Part shown: piece after piece, positions 38,958 to 47,404 of the stretch | Numbering within the stretch: the stretch's first letter is position 1 | Layout: each line of letters opens with the position of its first letter | The notes under the pieces: model-generated | Databases searched by the model: none | The model's input: the letters and a program-made list of their open reading frames with translations, nothing else | Told to the model about the DNA's origin: nothing | Position numbers and translations under genes: made by a program | Assembly (NCBI RefSeq): GCF_007896845.1 | Contig: NZ_VOHS01000016.1 | Location: 108,714-172,713 of the forward strand | Direction: 5' to 3' | Length of the DNA stretch: 64,000 nucleotides | From: Chitinophaga pinensis | GTDB taxonomy: Bacteria; Bacteroidota; Bacteroidia; Chitinophagales; Chitinophagaceae

Positions 38958-39324
38958 AAATCAATGGTCGCTCCATTTCGTTCCAACCATATAACTGCGG
39001 TAATTCATACATTATATCAAGAGTATAATTATCCATAAACTCAAATTTACAAACAGTTTTCCATCCATTAGGAATGCTATCAAAAGATTGAAAAAATTGT
39101 TGACTTACGTTTTTCAAAATAATCTGGCAATCTTGATAAGCTTTCCCATTTTGATCATCAATAACTTCTGTAAAAACATGACCGACTGATATGTCAAACT
39201 CCGAATAATCACAAAACAATATCAGTTGATTGTCCTTTAAATCAAATAGGTCTAATCCTGCGCTGAACTTCTCATTTAAATCTTTATGTAACCTACCTAA
39301 AACTTTTAGTCTTACCTTTTCCAT
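38947..39324 (-). CDS. Immunity-like protein coupled to a toxin-tip remnant
   Basis: 125 residues: LKVLGRLHKDLNEKFSAGLD, ISVGHVFTEVIDDQNGKAYQ, FEFMDNYTLDIMYELPQLYG. No family recognised. Its ATG (39324) overlaps the stop of the preceding leftward fragment in a TAATG arrangement, the usual coupling of a toxin tip with its immunity gene. Its 3' end touches the XRE relic on the other strand. Confidence 0.62.
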   Translation of the reverse strand: MEKVRLKVLGRLHKDLNEKFSAGLDLFDLKDNQLILFCDYSEFDISVGHVFTEVIDDQNGKAYQDCQIILKNVSQQFFQSFDSIPNGWKTVCKFEFMDNYTLDIMYELPQLYGWNEMERPLIFIY

Positions 39325-39517
39325 TACTTTGTTGCTTTTAATGCTGCTGCTTGTTTGTAAAACTCATCTATCTGAGATTGAGTCATTTGAGGAGTATCTC
39401 TAAGCAGATTACTAATGTCATCTAATTTAACCTTACTTGGCAAATTAATTCCCATATTCCCTAAAATGTTTCTGGCTTCGTCTGCCGTTATTGTAAATTC
39501 TACCTTTTCAGTTTCTC
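39324..39517 (-). pseudogene. C-terminal remnant of an Rhs toxin tip
   Basis: An open frame without a start: EFTITADEARNILGNMGINL, then SKVKLDDISNLLRDTPQMTQ and SQIDEFYKQAAALKATK stop. It reads into the coupled immunity-like gene. No Rhs core precedes it, so it is an orphan 3' end left after deletion. No catalytic motif is visible in what remains. Confidence 0.55.
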
Positions 39518-39598
39518 ACAGGCAGAACTTGCCAGGCAGATTGAATCACATCATTCCATCAAAAGCTATTCAATAAAAGTAAGATACTGTTTAATAAG

Positions 39599-39629
39599 AA
39601 TGCCCTACCTGTCAATCAGTTAGGGCATT
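39599..39629. other. Hairpin, possible terminator
   Basis: Nine-bp perfect stem AATGCCCTA and TAGGGCATT with a 13-base loop, located after the stop of the immunity-like gene at 39679 (leftward). The flank is only moderately T-rich. Confidence 0.45.
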
Positions 39630-39678
39630 ATCATCTTCGAAAAGAGCGTTTTCTAACATGTAATATGCAGATTACAGT

Positions 39679-39985
39679 CTAAAAACTCTCTGGTAACTCC
39701 TTAGAAGGATCAATACTTCCTCTATATTCCTTTAGTCTACTAACTATATTTCCTACTGATAAATCAGTACCAAATAGTTCTAATTGCAATTCATTTGATT
39801 TAGGTGAATTAAAATACATATGCTCCACTATAAAATTATCCTCATCCATTGATATAATTATACGAAGAAACACATCATTATAAGATTCATATAGCTGGAA
39901 TCGCCTAACATGTGTATGCGAACTTGATACAGTACTTTCAATTTCAAAAAGCCTAATCGTAATAATTCTTCTCTCATATTCTCAT
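39679..39985 (-). pseudogene. Immunity-like gene with damaged start
   Basis: The body reads RIITIRLFEIESTVSSSHTH, RRFQLYESYNDVFLRIIISM, NFIVEHMYFNSPKSNELQLE and ends LKEYRGSIDPSKELPESF. The expected ATG (39985) overlaps the stop of the upstream toxin tip in an ATGA arrangement, but the frame is lost within the first five codons, probably by one base. About 100 residues in total. Family not recognised. Confidence 0.55.
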
Positions 39986-40985
39986 TTTGTAAAAGTTACT
40001 GAAGCACTAGTATAATCACCTGCTGTTCCCTCAATACAATTTATTTTCACATTATTGAAACCCAGATTTCTTGCATTTGAACCTGTAAATTTTCAAATGC
40101 TGCTTCTTGGAGAAGCGCATTTGCTTCTGTACCTGAAAGACTTTCAAATGTTACTGATTTAAGAGCTAACTAATTTTTAATCGTGGTGTTAAATGCCCTT
40201 AAATTTGACCCAAGGGAACCTCGACTCCACGTCCCCTTTATTCCAGTTACAGGTTCTGCAGAGGAAACTTTTTCAAAGAGGCCTTAAAGACATCATTACC
40301 CTACCATCATATTCAGTTCCTTTGGTATTTACATAGAAATCTAAATTCCCGTCAGTATTCTTCACAGTACTTATAATGCCTCTCTTGCTATCTTGGACCT
40401 CAAATTCTCCTAACTAGCATAGAGTTCATCAGTTACTGTAATAGGTTTCGCTACGGATGTCGTGGAAGTTGTAGCTTCTGTCGCCGTCACTTCAGTATTA
40501 GTATTAGCCCCAGCTGCTGCACTCCCTATTGCCTGAGGAGCTGGAAGAACCGCAGCTCCTGTTAAATACGAAAGAGCCAAGGGAATTCCTACCGCAGGGT
40601 TCATCAAACCAACCAATCCAATGACGATAACAGGAGTAACATTTTTTCCGATAACTATCTGAACGCTTGCATGAGCTTTCATTCTGGCAGCAAGTTCAAC
40701 GTCAGAGTTTTTTCATTTTGGGAGTAACTAAATTTGAAATATACTCCTGATTTGCTTGTCCACCTACAGCTCCAAAATATTCTAATCCATCCAGGTCAAT
40801 TCCATCGATCGGTCTGTTACTTGCGAACTGATAAGGCGTTAATTCTGGAGATTGAGGAGTCAACGATCCACACTCAAAAACTTCCCTATCCTCGGATCAT
40901 AAATTCTAACCCATAATCCTGCTGATTCCCCTCGCCCTTCACCTCGTTGTCATTCTCCTTCCCATTAAACCCATAACGATAATCC
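39982..40985 (-). pseudogene. Displaced Rhs core plus toxin tip, degenerate
   Basis: From about 40985 leftward: Rhs core remnant (GFNGKENDNEVKGEGNQQDY, interrupted), then LTPYQFASNRPIDGIDLDGL, a hydrophobic stretch (VIVIGLVGLMNPAVGIPLAL) and a tip with GLFEKVSSAEPVTGIKGTWS, ESLSGTEANALLQEAAFENL and GFNNVKINCIEGTAGDYTSA ending in TGA at 39982. At least five frameshifts separate these blocks. The tip type is not known to me. It has its own immunity gene directly downstream. Confidence 0.65.
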
Positions 40986-41291
40986 CCGATCTAAATGACC
41001 TCCCCGGCATCAACATTCCAAAGGATTTTTACTCAAGAACTGACCCTAAGATATCCTTTTTTCTTTCATCTGTATTTTCAATTTAAACAAAAAATAACGC
41101 GCACGTACGCGGGATGCGGTACTTATGTTGATCTTTATCCTGCTGATGATCAACGGACTAACGTACAGCACTTGTATCACGTCCACCGCATCCATTATCC
41201 TGCAGAAGGAAGCAAGATAGTACTGCAGATGGCCAAGGTACTACTGCTCACGTTCGCGCAGCTTAATAGCCGCTATAAATCAGGGAACTGA
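40986..41291. repeat. Relic of the element end (third copy)
   Basis: Same order of blocks as 44513-44812 and 52301-52599: the CGGCATCAACATTCC piece of Rhs core, AAGGATTTTTACTC, the stretch to CTGTATTTTCAATT, ACGCGCACGTACGCGGGATG, and the end of the small + strand frame (KIVLQMAKVLLLTFAQLN). Several small indels distinguish it. It shows that a former element backbone ended here. Confidence 0.75.
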
Positions 41292-41349
41292 ACTGAAGCC
41301 CTGGATACGACTGTGGATTCTTATAGGCGAAGCTAATGATACTAATATT

Positions 41350-41476
41350 TGAAGGACCTTAAGATGCTGCAGCGACTCATGAGATTAACGAACTGCCTGA
41401 TAAAGACAAAGAATGTGTCTATTCCTTACTATATGCTTTTCTCGCCAAATCTAAATTACAAGCAATACTTAAATAA
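41350..41476 (+). pseudogene. Relic of an XRE regulator C-terminus
   Basis: On the + strand HEINELPDKDKECVYSLLYA then FLAKSKLQAILK and TAA (41474-41476). It matches the C-terminal helix of the module XRE proteins. It sits between an Imm35 relic (right) and an element-end relic (left), with the XRE DNA-binding half, SymE, primase and recombinase genes all deleted. Confidence 0.65.
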
Positions 41477-41479
41477 AAA

Positions 41480-41506
41480 AGCTCGGTTCATTCTTAGAAC
41501 CGAGCT
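41480..41506. terminator. Hairpin terminator after the XRE relic
   Basis: Stem AGCTCGGTTC and GAACCGAGCT, loop of seven, T-rich on both sides. It corresponds in position to the XRE/immunity terminators of the intact modules, with a different stem sequence. Confidence 0.75.
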
Positions 41507-41559
41507 CTATTTCTTGTTAAATTCTTTATTAAAAGATTAAATAGCTGATAATTTCGTTC

Positions 41560-41850
41560 TTAAAATTTACTCCGACATTCTTCAATATATTCTTCCGCCG
41601 TACGTGCTGTCCCAGTTTCAAATAAATTTCCAGTAAATTTATTCACGATCAGAGCCCCTACTACTATTGCATCAATAGTATCACCTGTTTCAATAACTTC
41701 TTCATTTGATAAAAAAAAGCCCAACCATATTCAAATTCAATAGTATATTCATCTATTATAACTAATTCCATTCTATTAATCATACTGGATTTTCCTTCAA
41801 ATATGCATATGCCTTGATCTTTGCCTCAATTAATGTAATTGCTTGCTCAT
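41560..41850 (-). pseudogene. Imm35-like immunity gene, decayed third copy
   Basis: Closely similar at the base level to the intact genes at 50907 and 58795, but with several one-base losses (for example in the start region and around the segment for KKFIETGDI) and a 15-base deletion near the 3' end. It follows the decayed copy of the same toxin tip. Confidence 0.75.
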
Positions 41851-42670
41851 AACCAGTTGTATTTTTGAAATATAATTGTTTAAATTATACTGTCATAAGC
41901 GTTGAAGGATTCTGATCCAACTTCCAACAGGCTTTTGAAAATCTAAAAATATCACATTACCATGTTGCTTTGTAACATTAAAATATTGACCTATTATATC
42001 CCGACCAGAACCTCTATATCCGAAAACACACCAGTTGCTTCATCTTCTAATTTACTCATTGCATTGACCACCCCTTCAGCTGTATAGTAAGATGAACCCT
42101 TTTTCACTACCAAGCTGTTAAAAAACTTTTTGTATAAACTTTGCCATGTTTCAACGCTGAAGCTGGAAAACCTTTCAAAGTTGCATCCCCTGCTATAGTA
42201 CAGCCAGCGGTATTGAACCTGTTGGTTCCCATTTTTATCAGTATATGTATATTTTCCATAGTTAGCGTTCTTCAATTCAGAGAATTCAAAGAACGCGAAC
42301 GAACCGTTATCGGGTTTTGGTGCCCTTGGGTATGTTATTGCATTATGAGCAGCTATTTGTTATCTGTTCAGGGGCACCCAAAGGATGGATGCGTATATCT
42401 GTTTGCTGCTTCCAACATTGTCAGTGACTGTTACACCGGTTTGCCACCCGACATCGTATACGAATACTTTTTTACTCTCTTTTCATCTCCATCCAGGTCA
42501 ATACTTCTACTAACATCATTCTCCGCAAAAGCATAAGTACTATTCCATGGATACTCTTTTGTTAACGGATCTACACTCAAACTTCCCTACTCTCGGATCA
42601 TACACCCGCATCCCATAATCCTGCTGATTTCCTTCTCCCTTCACCTCATTATCATTCTCCTTCCCATTAA
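41847..42670 (-). pseudogene. Rhs core plus papain-fold tip, decayed third copy
   Basis: Begins with the Rhs core (GFNGKENDNEVKGEGNQQDY, then GMRVYDPRVGKF), then passes through several frames. The block KGSSYYTAEGVVNAMSKLED (near 42060) is almost identical to the intact tips at 51.4 and 59.3 kb. The segment before it (NANYGKYTYTDKNGNQQVQY) differs from them, so it is a related but not identical tip. Many single-base losses; not functional as sequenced. Confidence 0.72.
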
Positions 42671-42736
42671 ACCCATCACGATAATTACCTACATCTTTAT
42701 CAATGAAAATCTCAAAACTGTTTTGAGCAAAACTCA

Positions 42737-42842
42737 GTTAGAGGGCATAAAAATCTATAGAATCAACTAAAATATAAAAATTCTTAACATTTCTTCCAAA
42801 AAAAGAATCTGTCTCGATTTGGATTCTCTCTATAATTGGCAT
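42737..42842 (-). pseudogene. N-terminal fragment of an immunity-like gene
   Basis: 34 codons: MPIIERIQIETDSFFGRNVK then NFYILVDSIDFYAL and stop. It starts about 20 bases after the end of a tip fragment (42864), like other tip and immunity pairs. Truncated next to the Rhs core of the following copy. Confidence 0.4.
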
Positions 42843-42863
42843 TTACTCCTCAAAAATAAATTT

Positions 42864-42962
42864 TTAATACGTCAATCTCTGCCAATCAAAATCTATGTAC
42901 TGATTATAGAAGTTCATTTTATCGATAATATCTTTAGGAAGATCTGCATTTAACACCTTCAC
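42864..42962 (-). pseudogene. C-terminal fragment of a toxin tip
   Basis: Reads VKVLNADLPKDIIDKMNFYN then QYIDFDWQRLTY and stop (42864-42866), directly followed by the short immunity-like start. Too short to classify. Confidence 0.4.
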
Positions 42963-42966
42963 TTAT

Positions 42967-43418
42967 CTACATAAAAGCTATTCTGTCGTAGTTTTTAATA
43001 CTAAAAATAATTCTCCTCAATTTCTCAACAATAATCGTTTCAACACCAGCAATCTTTTCTCTGACTAGCATATTTAGCCCCAACATGTCTTTATCGTCTT
43101 CGTGATTGGCTACGTGACTAAATATATTAGAAATAAAATCTTCGTTTTTATCATATGCGACTAACAATGAACTTAACCAAAACGTAAATCTGCTTCTTCT
43201 TCATCAAGTTCTTGATATCCTCGCTCCAAGTTATCTTTCGATTCGTAAATTATTCTATAAATTCTTTCCGCAATAATGGTCGCCATTGACTATTTTTTTT
43301 AGTATCATCAGATCTCTGGAAGTAAAGATTGACAATTCTTCAACTATGAAATCATAGCAGGAATTATCTCTTCAATGTTATCACTTTCCAATTTCTTAGC
43401 TATCTCATTTCTTTCCAT
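42967..43418 (-). pseudogene. Immunity-like gene with frameshifts
   Basis: From ATG at 43418: MERNEIAKKLESDNIEEIIP, then blocks in other frames including LERGYQELDEEEADLRF and WLSSLLVAYDKNEDFISNIF, ending VEKLRRIIFSIKNYDRIAFM at 42967. About 150 residues if repaired. It follows the ART-like tip of feature 43452-44512 with a 34-base gap and is probably its immunity gene. Family unknown. Confidence 0.55.
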
Positions 43419-43451
43419 ATTAATAATTCTTAGTGATTTTAAATACACCTT

Positions 43452-44512
43452 TTAGTTTACATTCGCAGGAATTGAATAAATACCTCTATCCGGATTATTT
43501 CCCTTCACTCTAACCCCCTGCTCAAATGCGCTACCTTCTGAAAACTGATTGAATATTGTTGCTTTCCGGTAGACTTAAACACGCCAATTCTCCCCAACTG
43601 ACCTTCTGTGAGGGGAATCTCCAGATCCGTAACAATATTTCTCCGGCCTTCCCCGTTGTTGTCCAAAAATCTGTGTGCCCTGTTCCAAACTTCAATTCAC
43701 CAACTATTAAACTTTCACCTGCTCCAAGAGCAACTAACTGATCCTTGGTTATGCCTGTTATACCCGCTACTGCTGCCTCGTCAGTAAAATGATGAAAAAT
43801 TCTACCTTCACCCAAATCGGCAATCATCGTCAGTGGTTGATCTTTCGTTCTAACAGCATCGTCTAAAAACTCGGCAAAGTTAGCTTTTGAAAAATCAAAC
43901 CTTTTATTGGGAACTTCGATGTTGCACTCGACTGAAATATATTTTTACCCACTCGTATAATACCACTTGCTGCTTTACCTAATATTATACCGCCAATCTC
44001 ACTAGTAGCAACAAATACTACACTATGCATGCCATCATTTATAGATGCCTGATCATGCTTAACAATTCCACTTGTTGTTTTATAGATGCCATGTAACAAT
44101 ACTCCATCAAGGAAAAAAGTAAACAATCCTGAATTTCCAGCTGCCATACTGCTTCCTACAAATAGAAAGGCACTTTTATTGGCTTCATATATTCTCTCTT
44201 CTGCATGTTCAGGATCTTGCTGTCTTATCTTAGCCTCCCATCTCCTATTGTCTGAAACAGCTTTCCCTATGCTGTAGGATCATCTTCTCGACCATCGACA
44301 TCTACTGCATACACAGGCTTATTCCCTGCAAATTGGTAAGGGGTATAAAATGCATATTTTGCGGTTAACGGGTCCACTGATAGAAATTTACCTATCCTCG
44401 GATCATAAATTCTAAAGCCATAATCCTGCTGATTTCCCTCTCCCTTCACCTCATTATCATTCTCCTTCCCATTGAACCCATATCGATAGCCCCCACCACT
44501 AAACCCTCTCAC
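43452..44512 (-). pseudogene. Displaced Rhs core plus ADP-ribosyltransferase-like tip
   Basis: Starts with GYRYGFNGKENDNEVKGEGN, then YGFRIYDPRIGKFLSVDPL and YTPYQFAGNKPVYAVDVDGR, the Rhs hyper-conserved core. After a one-base slip comes a hydrophobic region (SMAAGNSGLFTFFLDGVLLH) and, after another, the tip: EGRIFHHFTDEAAVAGITGI, GELKFGTGHTDFWTTTG and, after a third slip, FSEGSAFEQGVRVKGNNPDR ending at 43452. The HxTDExxxxGI block resembles HYD1-type ADP-ribosyltransferase toxins. This is the tip pushed out when module A inserted. Confidence 0.65.
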
Positions 44513-44600
44513 CAGGCATCAACGTCCCAAAAGGATTTTTACTCAAAGAACTGACCCTAAGATATCCTTTTTTCTTTCATCTGTATTTTCAATTGAAACA
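44477..44600 (-). repeat. Element end: Rhs core fragment, copy A
   Basis: Leftward it encodes a second Rhs reading (NPFGTLMPG, then after a one-base slip GFSGGGYRYGFNGKEND), homologous to EYYPFGMLMPGRSFRSGAYR of the full Rhs gene near 60.2 kb but clearly diverged. It supplies a short piece of Rhs coding sequence upstream of the displaced tip. Practically identical to copy B at 52265-52388. Confidence 0.75.
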
Positions 44601-44626
44601 AAAAAAATAACGCGCACGTATGCGGG

Positions 44627-44812
44627 ATGAGGGATGCGTTACTGACGCTGATCTTTATACTACTGATCATCAACGAACTAACGTACAGCACTTGTAAGCC
44701 CGTCCACCGCATCCATTATCCTGCAGACGGAAGCAAGATAGTACTGCAGATGACCAAGGCACTACTGCTCACGTTCGCGCAGCTTAATATCCGCTATAGA
44801 TCAGGAAACTAA
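44627..44812 (+). CDS. Possible 61-residue membrane peptide, copy A
   Basis: ATG-initiated frame on the + strand: MRDALLTLIFILLIINELTY, one membrane-helix-like stretch, then STCKPVHRIHYPADGSKIVL and a second amphipathic part. Present unchanged in copy B and partly preserved in the relic at 41.1-41.29 kb, where substitutions are both silent and replacing. Coding status is uncertain; the conservation may reflect DNA or RNA function. Confidence 0.35.
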   Translation: MRDALLTLIFILLIINELTYSTCKPVHRIHYPADGSKIVLQMTKALLLTFAQLNIRYRSGN

Positions 44813-44815
44813 CCT

Positions 44816-45245
44816 CTGGCAGCTATAATCTGCCGCTTAATAGCGACCTACCGCCACCACCGCCATGCCGCCAGGGTCGCTGTGGTGGGAGTGCGCAGCG
44901 CAGCAAGCACGGAGCCACAGCTGGCCGCGCTAGACCTTATCCCAGCCAGGAGCGAAGCGGATGGCAGAGACAAAAAAATAAGGCCCTGGCGGCTAAGGCA
45001 GGTGGCGGACGAACTAGAGGCAGCAAAGGGATGGCTGTAGCAGCGCTAACTGTGCGCCTGCCGCCAGACCGGGAGCTGCCCGAACGCAGGGCGATGGGGC
45101 GCAAAAACTGTGACAGGCTGCACATAGGACACCTTTACTGTAGACAGCTCTCCGCAGCCTGGCGCATGTTTTTGTGCGCACCGAGACCGGAGTGAGACCG
45201 CTGTTCCTGAGCCTCTTGATAAGGAACATATAAACCCTGTTGGTT
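44816..45245. other. GC-rich conserved non-coding segment, copy A
   Basis: About 430 bases clearly richer in GC than the flanks, nearly identical to 52603-53032. It contains stem-forming pairs such as GCGACC (44843-44848) with GGTCGC (44875-44880) and repeated GCCGCCAG/CTGGCGG words. Short frames exist on the minus strand but look like chance products of base composition. Candidate structured RNA or DNA-processing site of the element. Confidence 0.5.
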
Positions 45246-45272
45246 GGCTTTTGATAAGGGGATGGGGAGTCC

Positions 45273-45298
45273 TGGTCCCGTTGGGACTTGAACCTAAC
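45273..45298 (-). other. tRNA 3'-end-like T-arm remnant, copy A
   Basis: Leftward AGGTTCAAGTCCCAACGGGACCA looks like a T-arm plus acceptor strand of a tRNA. No D-arm or anticodon arm is recognisable. Copy B (53060-53086) has the more canonical TTCGAGT loop. Possible attachment-site remnant. Confidence 0.4.
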
Positions 45299-45412
45299 TT
45301 ATAAACTCATTACTGGCAAGGGCTGGCTTTCTAAAAAGCAACATACACACGATTTACACACCCTTTCCGTATGTTTGCACATGCCCCTGATAACTGATTG
45401 CTTGGACGCGGG

Positions 45413-45421
45413 TTCGATTCC
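45413..45421 (+). other. Truncated tmRNA-like 3' end, copy A
   Basis: TTGGACGCGGGTTCGATTCC is shared with copy B and ends there; 76 bases that follow in copy B, including the acceptor end, are missing. The feature marks the end of the shared block (it begins at 45402). Confidence 0.4.
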
Positions 45422-45570
45422 TGGTATAGGAACAATACTACATTTGATTTACAATTAGTTACACATACCCGCAGGCCCATTTTTAGCCAACTAAGGTACT
45501 CTCCTGTCGTCCCTCAGGCCATCATTGAGGCAGATCGAACACTATTTCCGCCCTTTTAATGAGGGGCTTT

Positions 45571-45620
45571 ACACATACCGTATACATGCTTCATACATGC
45601 CGTATACACGACGTATACGT
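45571..45620. repeat. GTATAC repeat cluster beside the recombinase genes, copy A
   Basis: Three GTATAC palindromes plus CATACATGC copies in 50 bases, including CGTATAC and GTATACG as an inverted pair around ACGAC (45601-45619). It lies about 20 bases after the stop of recombinase 2, a usual place for recombinase binding arms. Copy B has the same cluster at 53433-53482. Confidence 0.55.
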
Positions 45621-45641
45621 GGACTTGATTGGCTAAAAATA

Positions 45642-46505
45642 TCATTTTATTGGGTGGTACAGCTCTATGGCTGACTGTAAACGGTACACATCATCCTGGC
45701 GGTATCTTTCTGTACTCGATGGGTATTTATGACCTGCGAACTGCTGCACAACCCCTATATCATGCCCCTGGATAAACAAGTTCGCGATCACACTCTGACG
45801 GATACGCTGCGCACTGACCTCACGACCCCGGTAAAGGCCCTTATAAACCCGTTTTACATGCTTACTGATCTCTGTTCCGGGCATCCCTTTACCTCGATGC
45901 CCCAACAGTAATAAATCGCTCTCTGAGCCCCGTAAAAGCTGTAGACGCACTTCTGACAGGTAACTACTCAGCCAGTCTATTTGTACCGGTTTTAAGGGTA
46001 ACTCCCGCCTATTGGTGACCGCTGTTCCCTTTATATACACACTGCCTTTCTCCAGTAGTATATCTGATACCGATAATGCCGATAACTCGCCCACCGTCAA
46101 CCCCTGGTACACTAGTAGGCTCATTAAGGCTTTATTACGAAGAGCAAGCACGCTATAACGTTCCTCACGCTCCAGTAACACTTCCAGTTCTGCGGCACTG
46201 AACAGGTCCTGTAACTGGATGTCTCTGCTGCGCTTATCCCGTAAACGGATATTACGCGCTGGATGGTCCAGACGCGCACCTATGTGACACAGATAATCAT
46301 AATATACTTTGATACTGCTCACGATACGGTGTAAGGTGTAGCTATTGCGGTAACGGTGACGTAATACGCCTATATAGCTCATTAGATCGGAGTAAACGGC
46401 GCCTGGGGCTTCAGGATACGAGGATAAAAATTGGTTGATCTCACGCCCATAAGAGGCTGCTGTACTAGGGGTATAATGTTGTTGTAAATACTTGTCTAAG
46501 GTCAT
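45642..46505 (-). CDS. Tyrosine recombinase 2 of module A, incomplete active site
   Basis: 287 residues with an N-terminal core-binding SAM-like domain (residues 1-90) and a C-terminal phage-integrase domain. Expected catalytic set: Arg I is replaced (GLTVGEL, Thr137), Lys159 is present, His II is replaced (SAQRIRQS, Gln233, with Arg236 kept), His259 in FAGHK and Tyr268 in ERYRQ are present. So the nucleophile is there but an essential arginine is not. It probably acts as partner of recombinase 1. Its ATG overlaps the stop of that gene by four bases. Confidence 0.88.
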   Translation of the reverse strand: MTLDKYLQQHYTPSTAASYGREINQFLSSYPEAPGAVYSDLMSYIGVLRHRYRNSYTLHRIVSSIKVYYDYLCHIGARLDHPARNIRLRDKRSRDIQLQDLFSAAELEVLLEREERYSVLALRNKALMSLLVYQGLTVGELSALSVSDILLEKGSVYIKGTAVTNRRELPLKPVQIDWLSSYLSEVRLQLLRGSESDLLLLGHRGKGMPGTEISKHVKRVYKGLYRGREVSAQRIRQSVIANLFIQGHDIGVVQQFAGHKYPSSTERYRQDDVYRLQSAIELYHPIK

Positions 46506-47356
46506 ATTATTGCCAGTTGATGTGCACCTACCTTTGCATAGATCTGCGTCGCTTCCAGGTGGCGGTGACCTAAAAAGTCACGTACATATTCAAGGGACAT
46601 ACCGCCCTGTAACAGGTGCGTCGCTATACTATGACGTAAATAATGAAGACTGATCCCTTTCCATAATCCTGCACGGCCGACCAACTCTTTCAGTAAGCGG
46701 TTATAGCTGTTACCACTCATGCGCCTGCCTTCCCGGTTCAACATAAACGCACCTTTCTCTACTGCCCCAGACTTACGATATTCTTCCAGGTAAACGCCTA
46801 ACTCACTGGCTACCTTGCCCGTTAAGGGGATCACCCTACGGCTCGCACCTTTTCCGGAACGAACATATAGCAACCTGTGACGCACCTGTACATCTCTGAC
46901 GTTCAACTGCTCCGCCTCACTACGACGTAACCCACAACTATAAAACAGATGTAACATCACTTTCTCTCGCATGCTGATCGCTGCCGTAAACAACGATTCC
47001 ACTACCGCTACACTTAACGCTTCACGCCTGCCGCTGGCATGTCTACGGAACTTCAACCCACTCATCGGATTATACTGCAACCCACCACTACTCTCCTGCC
47101 AGCTAAAAAACACCTTTAACGCATACACATAATGACTGATCATGATCCCGCTCAGGGCGCCTGATCGGTATTTTAACGGACGGATATGTAACCACTCATA
47201 AAATAACACTATGATACCCGGGCTTATTTCTTTGATGCTTTTAAAACCACCATATTCCAAAAACTCTCGCACACATGCTGGCAGCATCCGCTGTGTACTA
47301 AGCCCATAGCCACTTTGCTGTAAATAATTTTGGAACCCTATGATATAAACCTCCAT
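46502..47356 (-). CDS. Tyrosine recombinase 1 of module A
   Basis: 284 residues from MEVYIIGFQNYLQQSG (the homologous start in copy B; an in-frame ATG at 47434 would add 26 unrelated residues). Complete catalytic set: Arg144 (CGLRRSEA), Lys169 (SGKG), His238 and Arg241 (LHYLRH), His264 (LGHRH) and Tyr273 (QIYAKV). A XerD/integrase-type enzyme for site-specific recombination of the element. About 75 bases separate it from the primase-like gene, with iteron-like repeats between. Confidence 0.9.
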   Translation of the reverse strand: MEVYIIGFQNYLQQSGYGLSTQRMLPACVREFLEYGGFKSIKEISPGIIVLFYEWLHIRPLKYRSGALSGIMISHYVYALKVFFSWQESSGGLQYNPMSGLKFRRHASGRREALSVAVVESLFTAAISMREKVMLHLFYSCGLRRSEAEQLNVRDVQVRHRLLYVRSGKGASRRVIPLTGKVASELGVYLEEYRKSGAVEKGAFMLNREGRRMSGNSYNRLLKELVGRAGLWKGISLHYLRHSIATHLLQGGMSLEYVRDFLGHRHLEATQIYAKVGAHQLAII

Positions 47357-47404
47357 GGTACCACTATGACGTTTTAGTGTTTTTACCCCCCTTGAGCATT
47401 TTTT

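Noticed and set aside
44937..45229. Minus-strand frames of 62-71 codons, rich in Arg/Ala/Ser, in the GC-rich segment (repeated at 52724-53016)
   Set aside because: Composition follows the GC-rich base content, there is no start context, and the two frames overlap each other. More likely chance frames over a non-coding conserved segment.
44816..45641. Retron or diversity-generating retroelement
   Set aside because: The structured-looking DNA beside a variable toxin end raised the idea, but no reverse transcriptase is encoded in the window and the tips differ as whole domains, not by adenine-specific changes.
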